Below, one piece after another: positions 1-5,570 of a stretch of DNA of 11,387 nt. The notes under the pieces are model-generated. The model saw only the letters and a list, made by a program, of their open reading frames with translations. It was not told the origin of the DNA and made no database searches. The DNA comes from Ruminococcus sp. UBA3800 (GTDB taxonomy: Bacteria > Bacillota > Clostridia > Oscillospirales > Ruminococcaceae). Each line of letters starts with the position of its first letter. Within the stretch, counting starts at the first letter, position 1. The translations under genes were made by a program, and so were the position numbers. The stretch covers positions 1 to 11,387 of the forward strand of contig DFEO01000033.1 in NCBI GenBank assembly GCA_002368715.1. The letters run 5' to 3'.

Positions 1-714
1 TTTGACGAGTGCGTGGAGAACCCTGCACAGCACAGCTATTCAAAGGCATCCTGCGAAAGGACGACACGCTGGCTGAAGCGGTGCAGAGCGGAAATGGACA
101 GGCTCAATAGTTTAGACACCACGATAAACCGTCACCAGCTCCTGTTCGGCATCAATCAGGGCTGTACCTATGACGATCTGAGGGTCGAGCACATGAAGCG
201 CATAAGAGAGATCGACTGTGCAGGCTATGCTATCGGCGGCCTTGCCGTGGGCGAGCCGACCGATGTGATGTATCACGTTATCGAGCAGGTCGAGCCGCAT
301 ATGCCGAAGGACAAGCCCAGATACCTTATGGGCGTGGGCACCCCCTCGAACATTATCGAGGCGGTATACCGTGGGATAGACTTCTTTGACTGTGTTATGC
401 CCAGCCGCAATGCAAGACACGGCACGCTCTTTACCTGGAGCGGCATAATGCACATAAAGAACAAGGCCTATGAGACCGATGCCAAGCCCATCGACGAGCA
501 GTGCGGATGTCCTGTCTGCCGAAATTTCAGCAGAGCCTATGTGCGCCACCTTTTCAAGAGCGAGGAGCAGCTTGGCGGCAGACTTGCGGTTATGCACAAC
601 CTTTATTTCTACAACACTCTCACCGAGAGGATAAGACAAAGCATCGAGCAGGGAACATATACCGAGTTCAGAAACAAGTTCTCGCCCCTTCTGGCATCCA
701 AATGTCCCGAATAA
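1..714 (+). CDS. tgt: Queuine tRNA-ribosyltransferase (TGT), 5' end outside window
   Basis: The reading frame is open from the first base, so this is the C-terminal 237 residues of a longer enzyme. Bacterial TGT swaps guanine-34 of tRNAs with GUN anticodons for the queuosine precursor preQ1. The fragment shows the family's hallmarks: the FDCVMPSRNARHG block with the aspartate nucleophile at fragment residue 130, the LFGINQG and GYAIGGLAVGE blocks of the TIM barrel, and a zinc site made of C168, C170, C173 and H199. The C173-to-H199 spacing of 26 matches the known family spacing. A GTG at position 13 is internal, because upstream residues (FDEC) still align with the family. The gene ends just before a strong intrinsic terminator, so it is probably last in its operon. 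Queuosine synthesis genes or yajC might lie nearby but are not visible. Identification is secure. Confidence 0.97.
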   Translation, partial: FDECVENPAQHSYSKASCERTTRWLKRCRAEMDRLNSLDTTINRHQLLFGINQGCTYDDLRVEHMKRIREIDCAGYAIGGLAVGEPTDVMYHVIEQVEPHMPKDKPRYLMGVGTPSNIIEAVYRGIDFFDCVMPSRNARHGTLFTWSGIMHIKNKAYETDAKPIDEQCGCPVCRNFSRAYVRHLFKSEEQLGGRLAVMHNLYFYNTLTERIRQSIEQGTYTEFRNKFSPLLASKCPE

Positions 715-717
715 ACG

Positions 718-757
718 AAAAAGGTATATCCACATCGGATATACCTTTTTGTTTTTT
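718..757 (+). terminator. Intrinsic terminator of tgt
   Basis: A perfect 14-bp stem (718-731 with 737-750), a 5-nt loop (ACATC) and a T-rich tail to 757 start four bases after the tgt stop codon. The A-run/T-run flanks make it partly symmetric, so it may also stop transcripts arriving on the minus strand. Confidence 0.93.
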
Positions 758-780
758 GCAAGAGATCTTCAAAAAAGAGT

Positions 781-865
781 CCGGGGCGTCAGTCCCGGTG
801 GTGCAAAGGGGGCGAAGCCCCCTCCCCGCCGCTCCGGCTGAGGCTGTCTGTACGAATGTACAGAC
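781..865. repeat. Cluster of four tandem hairpins between convergent genes, possible dispersed intergenic repeat
   Basis: This non-coding stretch lies between the tgt terminator and the terminator of the minus-strand small gene. Four adjacent inverted repeats are visible: CCGGG at 781-785 with 794-798; GGGGGC at 808-813 with GCCCCC at 817-822 around a GAA loop; GCCG at 828-831 with CGGC at 835-838; and an 8-bp stem GTCTGTAC at 846-853 with 858-865 around GAAT. A weaker pair, GTCTGC 879-884 with GCAGAC 903-908, follows. The composition is much richer in GC than the flanks. No start codon with a ribosome binding site fits. The pattern resembles hairpin-type intergenic repeats of the REP/MITE kind, but only one copy is in this window, so repeat status is inference. 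A structured small RNA is the alternative. Confidence 0.5.
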
Positions 866-931
866 CTGACGAGGCAAAGTCTGCACTATCTTGAATTTAT
901 CGGCAGACAGCAGCAGGTCAATTAAGCAAGC

Positions 932-960
932 AAAAAAGCCGCCCTGAAAAAGGCGGCTTT
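932..960 (-). terminator. Intrinsic terminator of the minus-strand four-cysteine gene
   Basis: The stem AAAGCCGCC (935-943) pairs with GGCGGCTTT (952-960) around an 8-nt loop. Read on the minus strand it ends in six T residues (complement of 932-937) and begins five bases past the stop of the gene at 965-1177. Confidence 0.9.
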
Positions 961-964
961 ATTA

Positions 965-1177
965 TCAGATCACGTCATCCTCCTGGTTGGGGATCTCAAG
1001 CTGTTTTTTCGGAACTCTCTTGATAGGATCATAGACCCACTTCTTGCAGTTGTAATCAGCATCTACAAGACCCTGCTTCTCGCAGAGGACCTTGTTGCCC
1101 TCCTTAGAACGGTTGCCGTATAAGCAATACGAACATGAAGGAGAGATCCTGTTTCCGAAATAACTCTTTTTTGCCAT
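965..1177 (-). CDS. Conserved small four-cysteine protein of Clostridia, function unknown
   Basis: This 70-residue protein begins MAKKSYFGNRISPSCSYC and has four cysteines (C15, C18, C32, C44) in a CxxC-x13-C-x11-C pattern, which suggests a small zinc- or Fe-S-binding fold. The C-terminal part is basic then acidic (YDPIKRVPKK, then EDDVI). I recognise the sequence type as a small hypothetical protein widespread in Clostridia, usually with the FGNRISPSC start and a YDPxKRVP motif; no function is established to my knowledge. There is no signal peptide or membrane segment. The ATG at 1175-1177 is preceded by AAAGGAGCT (1193-1185), a good ribosome binding site. It lies 55 bp after the ylbJ-like gene on the same strand but has its own extended -10 element and its own terminator, so it can be made independently of that sporulation gene. 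Confidence 0.85.
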   Translation of the reverse strand: MAKKSYFGNRISPSCSYCLYGNRSKEGNKVLCEKQGLVDADYNCKKWVYDPIKRVPKKQLEIPNQEDDVI

Positions 1178-1185
1178 TATATACA

Positions 1186-1193
1186 GCTCCTTT
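1186..1193 (-). promoter_or_regulatory. Ribosome binding site of the four-cysteine gene
   Basis: On the minus strand AAAGGAGC lies 8 nt before the ATG at 1177 and fixes the start there. No alternative in-frame start with a comparable site is seen. Confidence 0.8.
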
Positions 1194-1225
1194 ATTTGAA
1201 AATTGCAGTGATTTCATCAAAACTA

Positions 1226-1234
1226 ATTATATCA
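1226..1234 (-). promoter_or_regulatory. Extended -10 promoter element of the four-cysteine gene
   Basis: Minus-strand TGATATAAT (complement of 1226-1234) is a perfect extended -10 element. No good -35 hexamer is found 16-18 bases upstream, which is tolerable for extended -10 promoters. The TGA of this element is also the stop codon of the upstream ylbJ-like gene (1232-1234). The start point would be near 1219, giving a leader of about 40 nt. Confidence 0.6.
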
Positions 1235-2320
1235 CACCCTCTTTGAAAATGCTAGTGTTTTCTTTAAATTTAGTAATAAAATCATCATTATCAAGCAAAA
1301 TGAGGGAACAAAATTGTTCATTTCGACGAAAATGTGTTTCTGTCCGGCATCAGCCGCCAGCGCCGCAGGAAACAAGTGCTTTTTTATAAGGCTGCATATG
1401 CCAAAGGTCAGAACTCCGCACCCGAGCCTCGACAGCAAAAACGGGACCAGCGAGATATCCTTGTCTCTGAGCGCCGACACCTGAACGATCACACACAGTC
1501 CGCCCATCGAGCAGACGGCAGCGATAAGCGGCATCATCCCGTAGGGGGCGCCCTCCAGACTCGATATGTCGGATATCTCTATCAGCGAGCGCATAAACAC
1601 CCGTGCGTTTGACGATGCTCCGAAGTAAGCGCAGAGCCTATCCGGAAGCCCCGATGCTTCGGTCAGCGCCGTCAGGACACTGAAAAAGACTATAAAGGTG
1701 CAGACCGTGAACATAGTCCTTCCGGCATTAAGAACGCTCTGCGTAAGCAGATCGCCCTGCGGCATCTCAGTGCTTCCGGCTGCCTTTATCTCAGGGCGGA
1801 ACACATACCCGATAAAGGCAGCGCAGATAAGGTTTGCCCCTGCCGCCGCCGCAAACACCGCAAGCCCCTCTTTTATACCCCCGAAAAGTGCCAGCCCGAC
1901 AGTGGAAGCGTAGAACGCAGGCCCTGTCCCATAGCAGCAGCAAAGCATGAGCGAAGCGTCACGGCTGCTTATCCTGCCGCTGCGGTAAAGTTCGCAGAGC
2001 ATCTTAGCCCCCAGCGGATAGCCCGTGACGTTCGATATGAGCATTATCATAAAAAGCTCCTCGGGCAGCCTGAAGACAAACCTTGCCAAAGGCCGCAGGG
2101 GCTTTGCCGCAAGTGAGAAAAGCTGCGAGCCCGTCAAAAGCGAAGACAGAGCCGTGACCGCAAAGAGAGAGGGTATCATAACGTTCATACAGCGCATGAT
2201 CGCATCCTTCACCGCAGCTGCTGTCTGTCCGGCATAGGCAGCTGTCAGACAGCAGCCGATCATCACCGCAGCCAGCGCAGCGCAAGGCTTTAAAAATCGC
2301 AGGATCCTTTTCACATACAT
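1232..2320 (-). CDS. ylbJ: Sporulation integral membrane protein, YlbJ-like (nucleoside-recognition/gate domain)
   Basis: From the ATG at 2320 this is a 362-residue polytopic membrane protein with roughly eight hydrophobic segments, the first at about residues 11-30. The block VTGYPLGAKMLCELYRSG (98-115), followed by CCYGTGPAFYASTVG (128-142), matches the YlbJ signature (SGYPxGAKxxxELY and NSGPLF in typical members); a second gate-like repeat lies at about 200-280. YlbJ proteins are mother-cell sporulation proteins, dependent on sigma-E in Bacillus, whose transported substrate is not known. The frame stays open to 2467, but that extension overlaps divergent yqfC and lacks a ribosome site. The strong GGAGGG (2326-2321) touches the ATG directly, so the GTG at 2314-2312, two codons in, may be the true start. 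The divergent position beside yqfC-yqfD and the sigma-E-like promoter support a sporulation role. A ferrous-iron or nucleoside transporter relative is less likely. Confidence 0.85.
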   Translation of the reverse strand: MYVKRILRFLKPCAALAAVMIGCCLTAAYAGQTAAAVKDAIMRCMNVMIPSLFAVTALSSLLTGSQLFSLAAKPLRPLARFVFRLPEELFMIMLISNVTGYPLGAKMLCELYRSGRISSRDASLMLCCCYGTGPAFYASTVGLALFGGIKEGLAVFAAAAGANLICAAFIGYVFRPEIKAAGSTEMPQGDLLTQSVLNAGRTMFTVCTFIVFFSVLTALTEASGLPDRLCAYFGASSNARVFMRSLIEISDISSLEGAPYGMMPLIAAVCSMGGLCVIVQVSALRDKDISLVPFLLSRLGCGVLTFGICSLIKKHLFPAALAADAGQKHIFVEMNNFVPSFCLIMMILLLNLKKTLAFSKRV

Positions 2321-2326
2321 CCCTCC
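2321..2326 (-). promoter_or_regulatory. Ribosome binding site bearing on the ylbJ-like start
   Basis: Minus-strand GGAGGG sits flush against the ATG at 2320 (no spacer from the last G) but 7 nt, counted from GGAGG, before the in-frame GTG at 2314. The normal spacing favours GTG. A weaker GAGGA at 2333-2329 could serve the ATG, but the predicted transcript starts at about that position. Confidence 0.6.
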
Positions 2327-2339
2327 AGTCCTCAAGACA

Positions 2340-2368
2340 AGTATATGTCTCGTGGCAGGCGAATATAA
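2340..2368 (-). promoter_or_regulatory. Sigma-E-like promoter of the ylbJ-like gene
   Basis: On the minus strand TTATATT (complement of 2362-2368), a 14-nt spacer and CATATACT (complement of 2340-2347) match the Bacillus sigma-E consensus (KMATATT, 14 nt, CATACANT) at 6 of 7 and 7 of 8 positions. The start point would be near 2333, a leader of about 13-20 nt. Confidence 0.65.
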
Positions 2369-2369
2369 T
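2341..2369 (+). promoter_or_regulatory. Sigma-E-like promoter of yqfC-yqfD, overlapping the divergent one
   Basis: GTATATG (2341-2347), a 14-nt spacer and AATATAAT (2362-2369) fit the sigma-E pattern less well, with two mismatches in each element. TATAAT (2364-2369) could also be a sigma-A -10, but the hexamer 17 bases upstream (GTATAT, 2341-2346) is a poor -35. The start point would be near 2376, leaving a leader of about 25 nt with GGAGGG at 2390-2395. Confidence 0.5.
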
Positions 2370-2400
2370 AAGCTTATAAAAGACTTTTCGGAGGGATAAT

Positions 2401-2691
2401 ATGAAACAGAAGCTTCCTTCATTATCGTTTTTCGGCCGTGTGTCCGAGCTTGTGGCCATAGGCTCATACATCGGTATCAATGAAAACCGCAGCGTTCTTG
2501 TCGAGAACTGCAAGGCCGTGCTCGGGTGCAGCGAGAACGAGGCAAGGGTGATAGCAGGCCGCTATGAGGTCACAGTCAGAGGACAGCGGCTCGAGCTTGC
2601 GGATTACAAGAGCCACTCGGTCGAGGTCAGGGGAGTGATAGCCTCGGTGGCGATAGCGGATGTAAGACACAGGGAGAGAGCAAAAAGATGA
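2401..2691 (+). CDS. yqfC: Sporulation protein YqfC
   Basis: A 96-residue protein matching the YqfC family: hydrophobic residues about the IGSYIGINENRSVLVENCKA region (21-40), then a central glycine- and valine-rich strand pattern (YEVTVRGQRLEL, 54-65) and a final VEVRGVIASVAI strand (74-85). Bacillus YqfC has about the same length. The family is made in the mother cell under sigma-E control; its biochemical role is not settled. The ATG at 2401 has GGAGGG five bases upstream. The stop overlaps the next start by 4 bp (ATGA at 2688-2691), which implies translational coupling to yqfD, its constant partner. There is no membrane segment or signal peptide. Confidence 0.9.
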   Translation: MKQKLPSLSFFGRVSELVAIGSYIGINENRSVLVENCKAVLGCSENEARVIAGRYEVTVRGQRLELADYKSHSVEVRGVIASVAIADVRHRERAKR

Positions 2692-3896
2692 TATTCGGCT
2701 ATAAAGAATACAAGCTCGTATCGGACAGAATCGAGCGCCTGGTGAGGTCACTAAACCTCGAAGCTATTACCTATTCAAGGCTGAGAGTCAGTGGCAGCAC
2801 CGCTTTTATAAGGGTCGCAAGCGAGAGCGTGAGAGCCTTTGAGCGCCTGTGCGGGGAGCTGGATATCGCTCTTTGCGAGCAAAGGTCAAGCCTTGCCGCA
2901 AGGCTCATAAAGACCGTCTTTTCAAGAAAAGGCTTTGCGGCAGGGCTCATTTTGTGTCTTGCTCTCGGGGTGTGGCTTTCAAACCGTGTCGCCAGGATAG
3001 AGGTGCTCTGCGATGATGTGACGATAAAGCGTGGTGTTATGAACGTTCTTCGCTCCGAGGGGATAGACACGGGCAGCTTCATACCGTCCATCGACCTTGT
3101 GGTCACGGAGAGAGCCCTCAAGCAGCGTGTAGAGGGCATCTCATGGGCAGGCATAACACGAAAGGGCAACACTCTGTTTATAGATGTTGTGAAAAAAGAG
3201 GGCACGCAGGAGCTCGTCTATGACAGCCACCCGGCAAACCTTGTGGCCTGCGAAAACGGAGTCATCGAGAAGATCGAGATACAAAACGGTCAGGTCAGGC
3301 TGCCCGTCGGCAGCGGTATCTCGAAGGGTGATATCGTTGTTTCGGGGGAGATAATAAAGACCAAGTCAAAATGGATCGACGGCAAGGAGCAGATAGACAC
3401 CCGCATATCCTACGCCCGGGCGAGGGGCAGCATAACGGGCACCTTTGAAAGAGAGCTTACTTTCAGCCAGCCGCTTACATACGAAACAAAGGCATCTGCG
3501 GGACAGACGCAGACCAAGCGCTTTTTAAGGTTTTTCGATGCGTCGATACCGCTTTTTTTCAAAGACCCCGAAGGCCTTTTTGATGCCAGGGAGAGCGAGC
3601 AGGATATCACCCTTTTCGGCCTGACCCTTCCTCTGGGGGTAAGAAGTGTCGAGGTGACGCCATATACGTTTACGGAGAAGACCCTTACGCAGAAGCAGGC
3701 AATGGAGCTTGCAAGACAGAAGCAAGCGCTTTATGAGAAGAACTTTCTGGGCGGATACGAGCTGCTCGATACAAAGCTTGAGGAGGACTTTTCGGGCGGC
3801 AAGGCCGTTATAAAAGCTCGTTATAAGCTCCGGGGAGAGATGTGCAGACAGGTGAGCTTTTTTATGCCGAAGGACGCTTTCAGGGTGAGAAAATAA
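2688..3896 (+). CDS. yqfD: Sporulation protein YqfD
   Basis: A 402-residue protein, close to the roughly 400 residues usual for the YqfD family. A soluble N-terminal part (1-80) is followed by one membrane segment at about residues 82-99 (GFAAGLILCLALGVWLSN) and a large extracytoplasmic part rich in beta-strands; near its start are the conserved block with ISWAGITRKG and the later GxIEKIxxxxGxxxVxxG-like pattern (about 190-215). Such a layout fits a mother-cell membrane protein reaching into the space between mother cell and forespore, as inferred for the family. It is translated from an ATG overlapping the yqfC stop by 4 bp, so the two proteins are probably made in fixed proportion and may work together. 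No intrinsic terminator with a good stem follows, so some read-through into phoH is possible. Confidence 0.92.
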   Translation: MIFGYKEYKLVSDRIERLVRSLNLEAITYSRLRVSGSTAFIRVASESVRAFERLCGELDIALCEQRSSLAARLIKTVFSRKGFAAGLILCLALGVWLSNRVARIEVLCDDVTIKRGVMNVLRSEGIDTGSFIPSIDLVVTERALKQRVEGISWAGITRKGNTLFIDVVKKEGTQELVYDSHPANLVACENGVIEKIEIQNGQVRLPVGSGISKGDIVVSGEIIKTKSKWIDGKEQIDTRISYARARGSITGTFERELTFSQPLTYETKASAGQTQTKRFLRFFDASIPLFFKDPEGLFDARESEQDITLFGLTLPLGVRSVEVTPYTFTEKTLTQKQAMELARQKQALYEKNFLGGYELLDTKLEEDFSGGKAVIKARYKLRGEMCRQVSFFMPKDAFRVRK

Positions 3897-3910
3897 AATG
3901 TGCGCCCTCA

Positions 3911-3958
3911 AAACAAAAAACTGTTTACAATGCATTACAATGTCTGAAATTTTTGTTT
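3911..3958. repeat. AT-rich inverted repeat enclosing two TTACAATG direct repeats
   Basis: AAACAAAAA (3911-3919) is an exact inverted partner of TTTTTGTTT (3950-3958). Between them TTACAATG occurs at 3925-3932 and again at 3935-3942, a 10-bp period that places both copies on one face of the helix. This lies about 20-50 bp upstream of the phoH promoter. It could be a regulator site or a weak terminator of yqfD; neither is proven. Confidence 0.4.
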
Positions 3959-3977
3959 AAATTTGCTATAAAAATTA

Positions 3978-4006
3978 TTGCAATTTGTGAAAAGATGTGA
4001 TATACT
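3978..4006 (+). promoter_or_regulatory. Sigma-A promoter of the phoH operon
   Basis: TTGCAA (3978-3983), a 17-nt spacer and TATACT (4001-4006), with an upstream TG making an extended -10 element. The start point should be near 4013, giving a leader of about 40 nt that contains a short hairpin (AGGCT 4016-4020 with AGCCT 4026-4030). Confidence 0.85.
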
Positions 4007-4052
4007 ATTTTTGTAAGGCTCTGTGAGCCTATGTGGAAAAGGAAGTTTGATA

Positions 4053-5009
4053 ATGGCAGAAAAAGCGATAAGTGTAGACAGGCTGGAAACAGTGCTGTCC
4101 CTTTGCGGAAATTATGACGAGAACCTTAATATGATACAGCGTGAATACGGTGTCGTGGTACTCTGCAGGGGCGATAATATCAAAATAACAGGTGATGAAG
4201 AGTCGGTGTTCAAGGCCACTCAGGCGATAGAGGCGCTGATAACCGTTATCGCCAAGGGCGAACCGCTCACCGAACAGGTGATAAGATATGTTTTCTCCCT
4301 TGTGGAGGAGGGCAAGCAGTATGAGATAAGCCGCATCTCGGACGGCGGTGTTTGCGTGACCATGAGCGGCAGGGTCGTAAAGCCAAAGACGCTGGGTCAG
4401 AAAAGATATGTGGATGCAATAAGGAACAACACCATAGTTCTGGGTGTCGGGCCTGCCGGAACTGGCAAGACCTATCTGGCGGTGGCAATGGCGGTAAAGG
4501 CGTTCAAGGCGCACGAGTGCGAGAAGATAATCCTTACCCGTCCTGCGGTCGAAGCAGGTGAAAAGCTGGGGTTTCTGCCGGGCGATCTTCAGAACAAGGT
4601 GGATCCGTATCTGCGGCCGCTTTATGATGCGCTTTTCGAGATGCTGGGTCCCGAGACCTTTGCAAGACAGCAGGAGCGTGGCTGTATCGAGGTCGCACCG
4701 CTTGCATATATGAGGGGAAGAACGCTCGACGACTCGTTCATCATCCTTGACGAAGCGCAGAACACCACGCACGAACAGATGAAGATGTTTCTTACCCGTC
4801 TTGGGTTCAATTCAAAGATAGTCATAACGGGTGATATAACCCAGATAGATCTTCCCGATCAGAAGCGGTCGGGACTTATACAGGCTATGCACGTTCTCAA
4901 AAACATCGAGGGGATAGAGATAAACCGTTTCTCCGACAAGGATGTTGTGAGACACAAGCTTGTGCAGGATATCATCGTTGCATATGAGAAATATGCAAGG
5001 CATCAGTAA
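4053..5009 (+). CDS. phoH: PhoH family ATPase (PhoL type)
   Basis: A 318-residue cytoplasmic P-loop ATPase. An N-terminal KH-like region (1-100) precedes the PhoH domain, with Walker A GPAGTGKT at 133-140, the conserved LTRPAVEAGEKLGFLPGDL block at 161-179, Walker B FIILDEAQN at 229-237 and the ITGDITQIDLP block at 258-268. This matches the PhoH/PhoL family, proposed to act in RNA metabolism together with YbeY; the cellular task is not firmly known. I chose the ATG at 4053, with GGAAG seven bases upstream. An in-frame GTG at 4023 would add ten residues but sits in a leader hairpin without a ribosome site. It is the first gene of the housekeeping operon that runs to about 10638, and ybeY follows 51 bases downstream. 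Confidence 0.95.
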   Translation: MAEKAISVDRLETVLSLCGNYDENLNMIQREYGVVVLCRGDNIKITGDEESVFKATQAIEALITVIAKGEPLTEQVIRYVFSLVEEGKQYEISRISDGGVCVTMSGRVVKPKTLGQKRYVDAIRNNTIVLGVGPAGTGKTYLAVAMAVKAFKAHECEKIILTRPAVEAGEKLGFLPGDLQNKVDPYLRPLYDALFEMLGPETFARQQERGCIEVAPLAYMRGRTLDDSFIILDEAQNTTHEQMKMFLTRLGFNSKIVITGDITQIDLPDQKRSGLIQAMHVLKNIEGIEINRFSDKDVVRHKLVQDIIVAYEKYARHQ

Positions 5010-5060
5010 AATGACAGAGCCCCTTCAGGAGGGAAAACTTTAAACAGGGAGTTGTTGAAA

Positions 5061-5570
5061 ATGGGCAAGGCTAGAGTTCTGATCTCGAACGAGCAATCTG
5101 ATATCAAGGTACCGGTGGGTATCAGGCTCCTCATCAGGCGCTGCTGTCATGCGGTGACCCAGTATGAGGGCTTTAACAAAGACTTTGAGGTATCGGTCAC
5201 TTTTGTGAACGATGAAAAGATACATGAGCTTAACAAGACTCACCGCAATATCGACAGGCCGACAGATGTTCTGTCGTTCCCTCTTGGTGAGGACGGAGTG
5301 TATGATATCGACCACGAAACAGGCGCAGCGCTGCTTGGCGATATAGTGATAAGCCTTGAGACCGCTTTTCGTCAGGCCGAGGTCTACGGACATTCGCTGG
5401 AGCGTGAGGTGGGCTTTCTGACCGTTCATTCAATGCTCCACCTGCTGGGCTATGACCACGAGGAGGGTCCTTTGCAGGAGCGCATAATGAGGGAAAAGGA
5501 AGAGACGATACTCGCTCAGCTGGGGATATCAAGAGACGAGACCTTTGTGGAAGAGCATGCGCATAAGTAA
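5061..5570 (+). CDS. ybeY: Endoribonuclease YbeY (rRNA maturation factor)
   Basis: A 169-residue zinc-dependent RNA-processing protein. It has the RNIDRPTDVLSFP block (62-74) and the metal site HSMLHLLGYDH with H123, H127 and H133, all intact. YbeY takes part in 16S rRNA 3'-end maturation and ribosome quality control. The ATG at 5061 has GGGAG (5047-5051) nine bases upstream; TTG codons at 5052 and 5055 are too close to that site. In Bacillus and many Clostridia the membrane HD-phosphodiesterase gene pgpH (yqfF) lies between phoH and ybeY; here only 51 bases separate them. The last 14 bp overlap the start of dgkA, which suggests coupled translation. Confidence 0.96.
   Translation: MGKARVLISNEQSDIKVPVGIRLLIRRCCHAVTQYEGFNKDFEVSVTFVNDEKIHELNKTHRNIDRPTDVLSFPLGEDGVYDIDHETGAALLGDIVISLETAFRQAEVYGHSLEREVGFLTVHSMLHLLGYDHEEGPLQERIMREKEETILAQLGISRDETFVEEHAHK

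Noticed and set aside
112..735. 207-codon open frame on the minus strand opposite tgt
   Set aside because: It is antisense to clear tgt coding sequence, has no recognisable domain, and starts inside the tgt terminator region.
501..869. 122-codon plus-strand frame running through the end of tgt and its terminator
   Set aside because: It overlaps tgt out of frame, then crosses the terminator and hairpin cluster; no ribosome site and no family resemblance.
2321..2467. N-terminal extension of the ylbJ-like frame to 2467
   Set aside because: It would overlap the divergent yqfC gene and both promoters and lacks a ribosome site; the hydrophilic extension is not part of the family.
4023..4052. GTG start adding ten residues to PhoH
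   Set aside because: It lies in a leader hairpin a few bases after the predicted transcript start with no Shine-Dalgarno; the ATG at 4053 has a good one.
5011..5043. Ten-codon ATG frame between phoH and ybeY
   Set aside because: It has no ribosome site of its own near the ATG and no recognisable leader-peptide features. The AGGAGGG inside it has no start codon at a useful distance, so I do not call it a gene.
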